Shown in pieces: positions 8,892 to 18,006 of a stretch of 64,000 bases of DNA. The stretch comes from Paraburkholderia panacisoli. GTDB taxonomy: Bacteria > Pseudomonadota > Gammaproteobacteria > Burkholderiales > Burkholderiaceae. The notes under the pieces are model-generated. The model saw only the letters and a program-made list of their open reading frames with translations, ran no database searches and was not told the origin of the DNA. Numbering within the stretch: the stretch's first letter is position 1; every line of letters starts with the position of its first letter. The translations under genes were made by a program, and so were the position numbers. The stretch covers positions 62,001 to 126,000 of the forward strand of contig NZ_VTUZ01000023.1 in NCBI RefSeq assembly GCF_008369935.1, given 5' to 3'.

Positions 8892-9128
8892 CGTTCCTTC
8901 GGGCTGTGATGCAAAGAGATCGCTGTGCGGTGATCCTTTCAGACTTTGACCGGACCCGTACCGGTGGAAGCGTCGCAGTGGTTATCGCGTGAGCCCGTCA
9001 GCTCTCTGCCCCACGTGTGAACACCTGTGTCGCATGCCGAGTTGCGCGGCGCATGATGAGCCATAGGCATGCATTCGCCATGCACGTAATACGGTTCTGA
9101 TTGATGGTCGAGGTCCATCGCTGTACGG

Positions 9129-9899
9129 CTACTGCACCACGAGGTGGACACGAACGTCTTGATGGCTCTCCACGGGCTTGCCGTTCTCGGTGGCGGGGAA
9201 GAAACGCCAGTTGTGCAGTGAGGCGAGTAGCAACTGGTTCAGACGCGGCTGTTGGGTCGGCTGCAGGAGTTCGACGTCGACGGAGCCGTCCGGGTGAATC
9301 GTGAAGCGCGCAAGCGCAATGGCGTGATACGCGGCTTCGCGCAAGTCGTCTGGGATTTCCGGCAGTGGCTGCGTGATTGCGTGCGCGCCAATATGGCCAC
9401 TGCCGCTGGCGGCGAGTTCGGTCGCGCCCGATGAACGATTGGCTGCGCTGGCCGAAGGCATGGGCGCTGCCGGCGCCGCCGAAGGCGCGGCGGCCGCCGG
9501 AGATGGCACAGCGGAAGGTGCCGCAACGGGCGAGGGTCCAACGGGCGACGGTGCAACGGGCGACGCCACACGCGCGGCAGCAGGTCGCGCCGCCCCCAAC
9601 GCAGGCGCGGCCGCGTGCTGGGACGTTGCGTGATGCACAGGGGGCGGTGTTTCGGGCGCAACCTTCACCGGCGCGGCCTGCGCCAGCGTGCTTGTGGGCG
9701 GCGGCGTGGGCTCTATTTCAACGAGTTGCGCGTCGAGATTCGGAGGCGACGGCGGAGTGATCTCAGGCGTCGTCAGCATTCCGCCGACCAGCACGAGCGC
9801 CACGCACCACAACCCGAACGCGACGGCCGCCGCAACGGCGATGCGCGTCTTCGGTTCGTCCAGCCAGACCGTGTGGCTGCGGCGGCCAACGTTACTCAT
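9129..9899 (-). CDS. tonB: TonB-like energy transducer
   Basis: 256 residues. One N-terminal membrane anchor (IAVAAAVAFGLWCVALVLVGG, about residues 20-40), a long proline/alanine-rich periplasmic linker (about 55-165) and a C-terminal TonB fold (LREAAYHAIALARFTIHPDGSVDVELLQPT...WRFFPATENGKPVE). It couples the inner-membrane proton motive force to outer-membrane receptors. The gene start overlaps exbD by 8 bp; exbB, exbD and tonB follow the receptor gene on the same strand, so the set looks like a dedicated energising system for it. Confidence 0.88.
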   Translation of the reverse strand: MSNVGRRSHTVWLDEPKTRIAVAAAVAFGLWCVALVLVGGMLTTPEITPPSPPNLDAQLVEIEPTPPPTSTLAQAAPVKVAPETPPPVHHATSQHAAAPALGAARPAAARVASPVAPSPVGPSPVAAPSAVPSPAAAAPSAAPAAPMPSASAANRSSGATELAASGSGHIGAHAITQPLPEIPDDLREAAYHAIALARFTIHPDGSVDVELLQPTQQPRLNQLLLASLHNWRFFPATENGKPVESHQDVRVHLVVQ

Positions 9900-10290
9900 G
9901 GTGCACGGCGATCAGGAAGTGGTGCACGCCGGCTTTCCGTGCTTCGAGCATCGCCTTGACGACCACGCCGTGCGACGCGGCGTCGTCGGCGGCAACCACC
10001 AGGTTGCCGTCCGGTTTCAGCAACGGCCGCAGTTCGCCCGCTAGCGCCGCGAGCGGCACCTGCTGGCGGTTGACGAAGATAGCATTGGCGCGCGTGACGG
10101 TGAGGGTTAGAGGCGTGTCCAGATTGAGCCGTTGCGCCTGGCCGCCCGGCAAGTCGATTTTTATCGAATCGACTCGTTGCATCGAAAGTGATGCGAGCAT
10201 GAACGTCGCGAGCAAAAAGAACATCACGTCGATCATCGGGATGATCTCGATCCTCCCGCGCCGAGCCTGTCTTGAACGTTTCAGTTTCAC
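9892..10290 (-). CDS. exbD: ExbD-type biopolymer transport protein
   Basis: 132 residues. RRGRIEIIPMIDVMFFLLATFML has the single transmembrane helix with the essential aspartate of ExbD/TolR (Asp in PMIDV). A periplasmic domain follows. It overlaps exbB by 4 bp and tonB by 8 bp, so the three are translated as a unit. Partner of ExbB in the proton channel that powers TonB. Confidence 0.9.
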   Translation of the reverse strand: MKLKRSRQARRGRIEIIPMIDVMFFLLATFMLASLSMQRVDSIKIDLPGGQAQRLNLDTPLTLTVTRANAIFVNRQQVPLAALAGELRPLLKPDGNLVVAADDAASHGVVVKAMLEARKAGVHHFLIAVHHE

Positions 10291-11012
10291 GTGCGCGGTC
10301 CTTGCGCATGCTCACGGGCGAGCCGCAACTGCGCCGGCCCTTCTGCGCGCTCCCGGTCGAGCCGGCGTTGCGCCGCTTCTTCCGGAACTTCCTGGTCGAG
10401 TCGGATCTGCCCGATCAGCCGTGTGCCGACCCGCTCGAAGTGATCGAGCAGCTCGCCGACCCGCCGGGAAAAATAGTTGAACGCGAACAGCGCGACAAGC
10501 GCGATCAGCAGGCCGATCGCGGTCGCGATCAGCGCTTGCGCGACACCGCCCGTTACACCGGTCGGGTTCACCACGCCCTGGCCGCCGATCAGCTTGAACG
10601 AGTGCATCATGCCGATGATCGTACCAAGCAGTCCCAGCAGAGGTGCGGCCGTGACGATGGTTTCGAGCAGCCACAGCCCCCGGTTCAGCGCGCGCTCGAT
10701 ATGCTGCGCGGCGGTCTCGGCACGTGACTCGATCCACCAGATCGGCGCATGGCCGCCGTCGAGAATCGGTGCGGCGAAGCTGCGCAGCGCATGGCGCTCG
10801 GGCAGCGCCGCGATCTGTGAGCGTGTCTGCGCGAAATCGACGACGGGGGCCTCGATCAGTTGGTCAATGCGGGCTGGAATTCGCGCGAACCGGTGCAGCG
10901 AATAAGCCTTGTCGAGGATGATCGCAAGGCCGGCCACCGCGAGGACGGTCAACGGGTAGATGACCCATCCGCCCAGGCGCACAGCGAGAAACAGTTCGGA
11001 AAAATCGTTCAT
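10287..11012 (-). CDS. exbB: ExbB/TolQ/MotA-family proton channel protein
   Basis: 241 residues with an N-terminal helix (GGWVIYPLTVLAVAGLAIIL) and two central helices of the MotA/TolQ/ExbB domain (LWLLETIVTAAPLLGLLGTIIGMM and GVAQALIATAIGLLIALVALFAFNYF). The C-terminus has repeated LxxEHAxGP/LDRERAEGP-type charged stretches, unusual for ExbB. Upstream, 47 bp separate it from the TonB-dependent receptor gene. Confidence 0.9.
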   Translation of the reverse strand: MNDFSELFLAVRLGGWVIYPLTVLAVAGLAIILDKAYSLHRFARIPARIDQLIEAPVVDFAQTRSQIAALPERHALRSFAAPILDGGHAPIWWIESRAETAAQHIERALNRGLWLLETIVTAAPLLGLLGTIIGMMHSFKLIGGQGVVNPTGVTGGVAQALIATAIGLLIALVALFAFNYFSRRVGELLDHFERVGTRLIGQIRLDQEVPEEAAQRRLDRERAEGPAQLRLAREHAQGPRT

Positions 11013-11058
11013 GGTGTCGTGGCTTCCTGCTCACGCGGCGGGACGCCGCGCGGGTGGC

Positions 11059-13407
11059 TTAAAAGTATTTCGTGATGCCTGCGTAGAAAGCGCGGGTCGG
11101 TGCGAACTGCGGGGCGCCGACGCCAATTCCAGAACCGTCGCGCAATTCATAGGCACGATTGAGCAGATTGACCACGACCAGCCGTCCATCGAAGTTGCCG
11201 ACAAGGGGCGCCTGGAAGTGGTGGATGACCGCGAGGTTGATATTCACGTAGAACGGCACATGGTCCGTGTTCGCAAAGCCGCTGCGCAGACCGCTGCCGA
11301 AGGTGGTATCCGCGCTGTAGGTCGTGCGCGCAAACGTGTAGGCGACTCCCGCCGAACCTGTGATCAACTGGTCGTGGTCGAGATTGACGGGGTGGCTTTC
11401 GATGTACGCAAGTTCATCGGGTGAGAAATTGAACTGGCCCGAGACGATGTTTTCGCCGGTCGCGCGGCTGAGCGCCAGGTTCGCGTACGCGGAAAAATGC
11501 TCGTCCTTATAGTTGGCGGTGAGTTCGACGCCGTAATCGTGGCCGGTCTGATAGTTGAATGGTGTGTTGATCAGGGCGGTGCCGAACTGCCCTTCGTCGA
11601 GCAGATCGGTCGCCTTCTTGTAGTACGCATCCACGCCCACCGTCACGGCGGAGGTGACGCGCTGGGTGACGCCGACATCGAAGTAATGGCTTCGCTCGGG
11701 TTGCACCGGCGAATTTTGCGGACTCGCGGCCTGGTTTGTCGTGTTGTTGAACTGCGCCACCGTGGTCGGCGCGATCAGTTCGAGCGGGGGAGGCGTGAAG
11801 TACCGCGCGTAACCTGCATGCAGCGCGGTGCTCGGCGTTGCCTTGTAGACCACTCCGATACGCGGGCTCAACTGGCTGGCATCGACGACTTCGCTCATTT
11901 TGTCGTAGCGCAGCCCGTAATTGATGATGAGCTTGTCGTTCACCTTCCACTCGTCTTGCACATAGACGCCGAAGAGCCTGCCGATCGTCGTGCTCGCGCT
12001 GTTGATCGTGAAGGGCTGGTCGGAGGACTGTGCGCCATCGACAGTGGGGAACACCGAGACGCTGTCGTTGGCGACCGCGCGGTCCTGTTCGAAATACACG
12101 CCGGCGCGCAGCGTGTGTGAACTGTTCAGCCGGTAGGTGGTATCGCCCTGCAGCCCATTGGCCCAATTGCTACGGAAGTCTTGCGAAGCGACGCCGTTAA
12201 AGAGCAGATCGCCAATCGGATCGGGGTTGAACTGCGTGCGCGTATAGCGCGTGAAGTACGCGATCTGATAGTCGAGCTTGTCGCCGTTCGTCCCCTGCAA
12301 CGAGACGGTCGCGAAGTTGTTGAGTTCACTCTGGGTTTCGTTGAGGGCCGCGGAATCGAAATTAGTCCGGCCGTTGAGTACGAATTGAGTCGGTTGCCCT
12401 GGTGTATTCGGGATTTCGAACTGGTTGCTCGCGGTGCCAAAGACGACGCTGACCCGGGTAAGCGGATTGATCAGGTACGACATGTAGCCGAATGCATTGC
12501 CTTGCCGGGTGTGGTCGTGCAGCGGCGAGCCGTTCGAGGTCGGCGCTTCGATGCCGAGATCGTTGACGCCGGCCGAACCGCTGAAGAAGTAACTCAGCGC
12601 ACCCTCGGTGCCGTACACGTCGCCGCTTGTCTGCGCGGTGCCGTGGCTGCCGCCGTACACGCCTAGCGTGCCGCCGTTGCCCGCTTCGCCCGACTTGGTC
12701 TGGATGTCGACGATGCCAGCGGTTCGCAACCCGTATTGCGCGGGAAGTGCGCCGGTGAGCAGGTCCACCTGTTCGATGATGCGCGTATCGAACGACTGGC
12801 CAAAACCGGAGATCGGTTCCGGAATCATGATGCCGTTGATCCGGTATTGCAGGTTCGCGTGTTCGCCCCGCACGTGGACCATGCCATATGAATCCTGCGC
12901 GACGCCGGGCGCTTGCAGCAGGACCTGGTTGAGCGGCGTCGCTTCGCCTTGCGGCATGTTGTGGATGTCCGCGCTGGTGATGCGGTACACGCTGCTGCCG
13001 GTTTCCGGCGACAGTCCGTTGCGCGCCTGGTCCAGACGCTGGGCAGTGACCCGCACGTCGATCGCGTCGCTTTCTGCGAGCGCGACGGTAACGGAACTTG
13101 CCGTTCCCGGGCTGGTGGTGGCGATGCTGCTTCCGCTAGCAAATCCCGTCGCGGTGACAACGATCGCATAGGTTCCCGGCGCGACGTCCTGCACGGAGAA
13201 GTGCCCGCCTGCATCGGTTTTTGTTGTCCCTGCCGACGCCCCGGTGGCGGTTTGAAGGACCACATTGGCGCCCGCTACGGGCTTGCCGAGACTATCCGTG
13301 ACGAGGCCGCCTACCGAGGCGTCGCCCGGCGCGGCATCGACATGGCCCGCTAGCGCTTGCGCGAAAAGCAGCAGCGCAGCGTGAGAGAAAAGTGTGCGAC
13401 GTTTCAT
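11059..13407 (-). CDS. TonB-dependent outer-membrane receptor with carboxypeptidase-regulatory-like domain
   Basis: About 782 residues. Signal peptide MKRRTLFSHAALLLFAQALA (ATG 13407; ATG 13416 is an alternative). The N-terminal CarboxypepD_reg-like beta-sandwich (about 30-115: VGGLVTDSLGKPVAGANVVL...GGHFSVQDVAPGTY) precedes the plug (MPQGEATPLNQVLLQAPGVAQD...VHVRGEHANLQYRINGI) and a 22-strand-type barrel ending in Phe (GITKYF). First gene of a receptor-exbB-exbD-tonB unit. A Zur-like palindrome 164 bp upstream suggests zinc-responsive control, making a zinc or zincophore ligand plausible; the barrel itself does not show the ligand. Confidence 0.88.
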   Translation of the reverse strand: MKRRTLFSHAALLLFAQALAGHVDAAPGDASVGGLVTDSLGKPVAGANVVLQTATGASAGTTKTDAGGHFSVQDVAPGTYAIVVTATGFASGSSIATTSPGTASSVTVALAESDAIDVRVTAQRLDQARNGLSPETGSSVYRITSADIHNMPQGEATPLNQVLLQAPGVAQDSYGMVHVRGEHANLQYRINGIMIPEPISGFGQSFDTRIIEQVDLLTGALPAQYGLRTAGIVDIQTKSGEAGNGGTLGVYGGSHGTAQTSGDVYGTEGALSYFFSGSAGVNDLGIEAPTSNGSPLHDHTRQGNAFGYMSYLINPLTRVSVVFGTASNQFEIPNTPGQPTQFVLNGRTNFDSAALNETQSELNNFATVSLQGTNGDKLDYQIAYFTRYTRTQFNPDPIGDLLFNGVASQDFRSNWANGLQGDTTYRLNSSHTLRAGVYFEQDRAVANDSVSVFPTVDGAQSSDQPFTINSASTTIGRLFGVYVQDEWKVNDKLIINYGLRYDKMSEVVDASQLSPRIGVVYKATPSTALHAGYARYFTPPPLELIAPTTVAQFNNTTNQAASPQNSPVQPERSHYFDVGVTQRVTSAVTVGVDAYYKKATDLLDEGQFGTALINTPFNYQTGHDYGVELTANYKDEHFSAYANLALSRATGENIVSGQFNFSPDELAYIESHPVNLDHDQLITGSAGVAYTFARTTYSADTTFGSGLRSGFANTDHVPFYVNINLAVIHHFQAPLVGNFDGRLVVVNLLNRAYELRDGSGIGVGAPQFAPTRAFYAGITKYF

Positions 13408-13579
13408 CGATCTCACTGTCGTTATTGAATAGGTTGCATCGCACTACGCGGATAATCCCGCGCGCAATCGCGCTCAGTTGTCCTTGTCGAAGCGATACAG
13501 CAATGCGACGCAGCTTCTTACGCCACCGCTGCCCGGGCTGAGGAACTTCTGCGCGGAGAATGTGAAATGCGCTACAGCG

Positions 13580-13599
13580 AGTAATGTTATAACATTACT
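13580..13599. promoter_or_regulatory. 20-bp perfect palindrome, Zur-box-like operator
   Basis: AGTAATGTTATAACATTACT is a perfect 20-bp palindrome inside the only AT-rich stretch of this region. Its core AATGTTATAACATT closely resembles proteobacterial zinc-uptake-regulator (Zur) boxes. It lies about 170 bp upstream of the receptor start and within a plausible promoter region for the leftward receptor-exbBD-tonB operon. No Zur gene lies in the window, so the assignment rests on motif resemblance. Confidence 0.55.
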
Positions 13600-13674
13600 T
13601 ATCAAAAATAAAATAGCTCGACGTTTTTTCGATCGCGACCGCACCAGGAAAGGTACGAAAGGTCATCCAGCGCC

Positions 13675-13995
13675 CAAGCAGGATTCCCACAACCTTGATT
13701 TCCGTTGCCTGTTCGCCGCCGTCTGCGCCAAGTCGACCGCGTTCGCGGCTGTCGTCGTTACCGTGTGCGTTGGTCTCGAGTCGGCAGCCAGGCCAATGTG
13801 CGCCTTCTCCCGAAGTACCGCTGATTGCCTTTCCTGGTCTGATGCATTTCCCGATGGCGTTCGGCCTGAGCGTTCCTGGTCGAACTGCACGCGTGAATGA
13901 TCGGGCCTTTCTGCGGATGATGTGCTTCGATTACCTCGCGCAGCCGATCCCATGGCGCCACTTGCCGCATCTCCGTCGGAAAGATCTCTCGGCAC
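13675..13995 (-). pseudogene. IS5-family transposase remnant
   Basis: On the minus strand, pieces of an IS5-type transposase appear in order but in different frames: EIFPTEMRQVAPWDRLREVI and EAHHPQKG (N-terminal part), then STRNAQAERHREMHQTRKGN and QRYFG, then, after a frame change, KAHIGLAADSRPTHT and TTAANAVDL. The region between the first and second block is deleted and the DDE C-terminal half is missing. No intact ends were found. It is an old, dead insertion between the receptor operon and the sigma-54 activator gene. Confidence 0.65.
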
Positions 13996-14013
13996 ATGTC
14001 GATGCGGCACGAT

Positions 14014-14036
14014 TGGCGAGATATCGCCAATGGCGA
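14014..14036. promoter_or_regulatory. Triple half-site cluster upstream of sigma-54 activator
   Basis: Three half-sites: TGGCGA (14014-14019), TCGCCA (14024-14029), TGGCGA (14031-14036), spaced 4 and 1 bp. Adjacent flanks make ATATCGCCA/TGGCGATAT a perfect 9-bp inverted repeat. The same layout, in reverse orientation, recurs upstream of the aldehyde dehydrogenase gene (16270-16292). It lies 54-76 bp before the activator start, consistent with autoregulation. Confidence 0.6.
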
Positions 14037-14089
14037 TATGCTGAACGACCCGCGCGCAGTCCCGTTGTTGTCACGCCGACAGGTGTCTC

Positions 14090-16246
14090 ATGGATGCTTT
14101 CACCAAGGAACCGCTGCATGCCGCACTGAATCTGATGGCAGCGCACTCCTGGTATGCGAATCAGTCCGGTGCCCTCACGTTCGTGAGCGAACGATGCGCG
14201 GATTACCTGGGCCTTGCGAGTGACGATCCCCTTCGATGCGGAATCGAAACTGGCGCGGCGTGGGACTCCCACATCGCGTGGCTGCATCCAGACGATCAGG
14301 ACGAGGCACGCAATGTCTGGTCAAAGTGCGTCGGATCGCGCTCTGCCGGTGAGGTGACTTTTCGGGTACGTAACGCCGAAGGGGGATACCGCTGGTTCCA
14401 CTGTCACGCCGAACCCCTTCTGGCTAAGGATGGAACGCTCCAGGGTTGGATCGGCATCAATTTCGACGTTGAAGAACGCAAGCAAGCCGAGTTTTATCTC
14501 GCGGAAGGCGAGCGGCTCGGGCGGTCGGGTAGCTGGGCATTCAACGCCGGCCGCTTCGAATACTGGTCCGGCGGGCTGTTTCAGATCCACGGCCTCAAGG
14601 CGGCCGACAAAGCGCCGAGCATTTCAGAATACCTTGCGCTCGTGCACCCGGAAGATCGGGACTTCATGTCGCAAGCGATTCAAAAGATGCTCGCGGACCA
14701 TGAGGCCTTCGACTTTACGAAACGGATCGTATGGCCCGACGGAACGACGCATCATATCCGTTGCGTCGGCACGCCCGTGAGCGACGGAGGGATTTTCCGG
14801 CGCTTCGTCGGGATCGGAATGGATGTAACGGAGCAGGAGCGTTTGACTCGGGCGCTGCGCGAGCGCGAAGAAGAGTTCCAACAGATATTGGATCTCACGC
14901 CGCAACTCATAGCGGTATTGGGGCCCCGACGCGAACGCCTTTATGCGAACCGCACGGCGCTTGCTTATCTCGGCGGAAGTCTCGACGAATGGAGGCAGCG
15001 CGACACCAGCTCCGAAGTTCAACCGGACGATCTCGACCGGCACAACGCGCTTGCCGAGCGTGCGTTGTCGGGCGGCTCCGCTTACGAGATGGAAGTGCGG
15101 ATACGCAATAGCGACGGGATCTATCGCTGGCTTCTGGCCCGTTACAACCCGCTGCGCGACGATCAGGGACGAATCATCCGCTGGTATGTTGCATGTACCG
15201 ATATTGACGACCGCAAGCGCGACGAGGAGAGGCTGCAACAAGAAAACGTCGCGCTTCGTCAGGAGATCGATAAGGTCTCGATGTTCGAAGAGATCGTGGG
15301 GACCTCGCCCGCGCTGACCGCCGTGCTGTCACGCGTAGCCAAGGTTGCAGCCAGCGATTCGACCGTTCTGATCACCGGGGAGACTGGGACCGGAAAGGAA
15401 CTGATCGCCCGTGCGATTCACCGGCGATCACGTCGCGCTTCAAGGGCATTTGTTGCGGTGAACTGCGCCGCCATCCCTCGCGAACTGATTGCCTCGGAAC
15501 TTTTCGGGCATGAGAAGGGAGCCTTCACGGGCGCCACGCAACGGCGCCTCGGCCGCTTCGAGCTCGCCGACGGCGGGACGATATTTCTCGATGAGGTCGG
15601 AGAACTGTTGCCCGCCATGCAGGCTGCGCTGCTGAGGATGTTGCAGGAACGGGAGTTCGAACGCGTCGGCGGGCGGGAGGTGATCCGTGTCGACGTTCAC
15701 GTCATTGCCGCGACGAATCGCGACCTGGAGGAAGCAGTCGCCGCCGGAACCTTCCGCCAGGACCTCTTCTATCGTCTGGCCGTCTTCCCCGTCGAGATGC
15801 CCCCGCTGCGCGAACGCGCAGACGACATTCCGCTGCTCGCCGCATACTTCATCGATCGCTATGCGCACAAAATGGGCAAGTCGTACAGGCACGTCAACAA
15901 AGGAACGCTCGATCGGCTGAAGGCCTATCCGTGGCCGGGAAATGTGCGTGAACTGCAAAACGTGATCGAGCGGTCGATGATCATCTGCGATTCCGATGAA
16001 TTCATGATCGACGAGAGCTGGCTGTCGGCGAGCCCTGCGCGCGATAGCCGGGTTGTCTTTCCAGCGACGCTCGCCGCTCACGAGAAGACGATCATCGAGG
16101 AGGCGCTACGCGCCTGCGGTGGACGGGTCTTCGGACCCGCAGGCGCGGCGATGCGGCTCGGCATTCCTCGCTCGACGCTCGAATCGAAAATCCGTGCGCT
16201 GCGAATCGACAAGAGCCGTTTTCGGCCGCGATCAGCGAAAAGTTAG
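14090..16246 (+). CDS. PAS-domain sigma-54-dependent transcriptional activator
   Basis: 718 residues. Three PAS/PAC repeats (about 10-130, 140-255, 265-385), then the AAA+ sigma-54 interaction domain: Walker A GETGTGKE near 430, GAFTGA loop near 477, Walker B GGTIFLDEVGEL near 500, and sensor segments to about 635. The C-terminal Fis-type HTH (GAAMRLGIPRSTLESKIRAL) is near 685-705. No receiver domain, so signal input is through the PAS domains rather than a kinase. GAFTGA is intact, so it should activate sigma-54 RNA polymerase. Its presumed target is the promoter at 16336 just downstream of its own gene. Confidence 0.93.
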   Translation: MDAFTKEPLHAALNLMAAHSWYANQSGALTFVSERCADYLGLASDDPLRCGIETGAAWDSHIAWLHPDDQDEARNVWSKCVGSRSAGEVTFRVRNAEGGYRWFHCHAEPLLAKDGTLQGWIGINFDVEERKQAEFYLAEGERLGRSGSWAFNAGRFEYWSGGLFQIHGLKAADKAPSISEYLALVHPEDRDFMSQAIQKMLADHEAFDFTKRIVWPDGTTHHIRCVGTPVSDGGIFRRFVGIGMDVTEQERLTRALREREEEFQQILDLTPQLIAVLGPRRERLYANRTALAYLGGSLDEWRQRDTSSEVQPDDLDRHNALAERALSGGSAYEMEVRIRNSDGIYRWLLARYNPLRDDQGRIIRWYVACTDIDDRKRDEERLQQENVALRQEIDKVSMFEEIVGTSPALTAVLSRVAKVAASDSTVLITGETGTGKELIARAIHRRSRRASRAFVAVNCAAIPRELIASELFGHEKGAFTGATQRRLGRFELADGGTIFLDEVGELLPAMQAALLRMLQEREFERVGGREVIRVDVHVIAATNRDLEEAVAAGTFRQDLFYRLAVFPVEMPPLRERADDIPLLAAYFIDRYAHKMGKSYRHVNKGTLDRLKAYPWPGNVRELQNVIERSMIICDSDEFMIDESWLSASPARDSRVVFPATLAAHEKTIIEEALRACGGRVFGPAGAAMRLGIPRSTLESKIRALRIDKSRFRPRSAKS

Positions 16247-16269
16247 TCGGCCGGCTGTTGTACGGAAAT

Positions 16270-16292
16270 TCGCCATTGGCGAAATATCGCCA
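16270..16292. promoter_or_regulatory. Triple half-site cluster (activator site) upstream of the aldehyde dehydrogenase gene
   Basis: TCGCCA (16270-16275), T, TGGCGA (16277-16282), AATA, TCGCCA (16287-16292). Reverse-complementing gives exactly the half-site order and spacings found at 14014-14036. It ends 43 bp before the -24 element of the sigma-54 promoter, so it is a good candidate binding site for the neighbouring activator, though closer to the promoter than most enhancer sites. Confidence 0.6.
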
Positions 16293-16335
16293 CTGCGTCG
16301 CCTTGAAACACACTTTAGATTCAACTACTTGCTAT

Positions 16336-16350
16336 TGGCTTGGTAATTGC
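16336..16350 (+). promoter_or_regulatory. Sigma-54 (-24/-12) promoter
   Basis: TGGCTTGGTAATTGC matches the -24/-12 consensus TGGC-N8-TGC, with the GG and GC dinucleotides at the correct spacing. Transcription would start near 16362, giving a leader of about 105 nt before the aldehyde dehydrogenase ATG. Its position right after the sigma-54 activator gene makes the pairing convincing. Confidence 0.75.
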
Positions 16351-16466
16351 CCCATCCATCATCGCAGCCCCTGCTGTTAGACGCGGCACGGGCAGCGCCG
16401 ATGATCGCGAGGCGTTGACTCGCGTCATTGTGCTTCGTCCGGACCGTAAGTCCTTGAGGAGACGCG

Positions 16467-17882
16467 ATGAGAGCCATCACGCAACACTACATCGACGGTG
16501 CGTTCGTCGAGTCCCATGGCCGCGAAGTCATGCAGAGCATCAATCCGACCAGCAAAAAGGTGATCGGCAGCGTGCTGCTGGGCGACGAGGAGGATGCGCG
16601 GCGCGCGATCGCCGCCGCGAAGCGTGCCTTCCCCGCTTACGCCCGGACGACGAAGAAAGAGCGCGCGGACATCCTGCGCCGGATGCACGAAGTCGTTGCC
16701 GCGCGCATCGACGATCTGACGGCGGCGATGGTCGAGGAATACGGCGGCGTGTCGCACTTCTCGAGGCTCATCGTGGAATCGGGCGTCGAATCGTTCCTCC
16801 ACGCCGAAAAGGCGCTCCAGCAGATGCAGCTCGTGCGGAGCTGGGACAAGACGACGGTGACCCTCGAGCCCGTCGGCGTGGCCGGTCTGATTACGGCCTG
16901 GAATGCGAACACACTGTTCATCTGCCTCAAGCTCGCCTCCGCAATCGCGGGCGGTTGCACGGTGGTCGTGAAGCCCAGTGAGTTAAGCCCGCTGCAGACG
17001 CAGGTCCTGCTCGAATGTTTGCACGAGGCGCGCTTGCCCCCGGGTATCTACAACGTCGTCACGGGCCGCGGCGACGTGGTCGGCGCTGAACTCGTGCGGA
17101 ACCCCGACGTGGCGAAGATCTCGTTCACGGGTTCGGGGGCGGTCGGCGAGCAGATCCTGCGCAACGGCGCGGCAACGATGAAACGTGTCACGCTGGAGCT
17201 CGGGGGCAAGTCGCCCAACATCCTGCTCGACGACGCCGACCTCGACCGGGCGATTCCGCTAGCCCTCGGCATCGCGTTTCTGAACAGCGGACAGGCCTGC
17301 GCGGCCGGGACGCGGCTCCTCGTGCCGAAGAGCCGTCTCGACGCGATCAGGCGCGCGATCGTGGACGCGATAGCCGCCTTCGTGGTCGGCGACCCGGCCG
17401 ATCCCAAGGTTGCCGTCGGCCCCATGGTGACGGAGACGCAATACGAGCGTGTGCAGTCCCACATCCGCAAGGGCATCGCGGAAGGCGCGCAAGTCCTCGT
17501 GGGCGGGGTGGGTCATCCGCCCGGTCTGGAGCTCGGCAACTTCGTCAGGCCGACGGTGTTCGTGGACGTGAGGAACGATATGACCATCGCGCAGGAGGAA
17601 ATTTTTGGTCCGGTGCTCTGTGTGATCCCCTATGAAACGGAAGAGGAGGCGATCCGGATCGCCAACGATTCGAAGTATGGTCTTCATGCCTTCGTGAGCG
17701 GGGCCGACGTCGAGCGAGCGCGCCGCGTGGCGTCGCAGATCCGTGCCGGGCGCGTTGTGATCAACGGCATGCGGGACGATCCCCAGGCGCCTTGGGGCGG
17801 ATTCAAGCACTCGGGCGTGGGCCGCGAATACGGTACTTTCGGTATCGAGGCATTTCTTGAACCGCGGGCGATTCTTGAGTGA
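16467..17882 (+). CDS. NAD(P)-dependent aldehyde dehydrogenase
   Basis: 471 residues. Catalytic Cys278 in NSGQACAAGTRL, general-base Glu244 in VTLELGGKSPN, Asn145 in ITAWNANTL, and the coenzyme segment TVVVKPSELSPLQTQ. Slightly short but complete for the family. ATG 16467 follows TTGAGGAGACGCG. Driven by the sigma-54 promoter at 16336 and followed by an SDR, suggesting an alcohol-to-aldehyde-to-acid oxidation that is induced on demand. The substrate is unknown. Confidence 0.9.
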   Translation: MRAITQHYIDGAFVESHGREVMQSINPTSKKVIGSVLLGDEEDARRAIAAAKRAFPAYARTTKKERADILRRMHEVVAARIDDLTAAMVEEYGGVSHFSRLIVESGVESFLHAEKALQQMQLVRSWDKTTVTLEPVGVAGLITAWNANTLFICLKLASAIAGGCTVVVKPSELSPLQTQVLLECLHEARLPPGIYNVVTGRGDVVGAELVRNPDVAKISFTGSGAVGEQILRNGAATMKRVTLELGGKSPNILLDDADLDRAIPLALGIAFLNSGQACAAGTRLLVPKSRLDAIRRAIVDAIAAFVVGDPADPKVAVGPMVTETQYERVQSHIRKGIAEGAQVLVGGVGHPPGLELGNFVRPTVFVDVRNDMTIAQEEIFGPVLCVIPYETEEEAIRIANDSKYGLHAFVSGADVERARRVASQIRAGRVVINGMRDDPQAPWGGFKHSGVGREYGTFGIEAFLEPRAILE

Positions 17883-18006
17883 CCGGTCTCGCCGGCTCGA
17901 AACGTGCAGTAAGCAGATCAACTCATGACCCCGCCGGAAGACGCCGCGACAGAGTTGAATCCGGCAGTGTCATGCGTCACTCATCATTAGCCAGGAGAAC
18001 GGCATC

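Noticed and set aside
9373..9760. Plus-strand frames opposite tonB
   Set aside because: Low-complexity shadows of the proline/alanine-rich TonB linker.
13478..13900. 140-codon plus-strand frame upstream of the sigma-54 activator
   Set aside because: It runs through the AT-rich Zur-like palindrome and antisense to the IS5 transposase remnant; no domain or ribosome-binding site.
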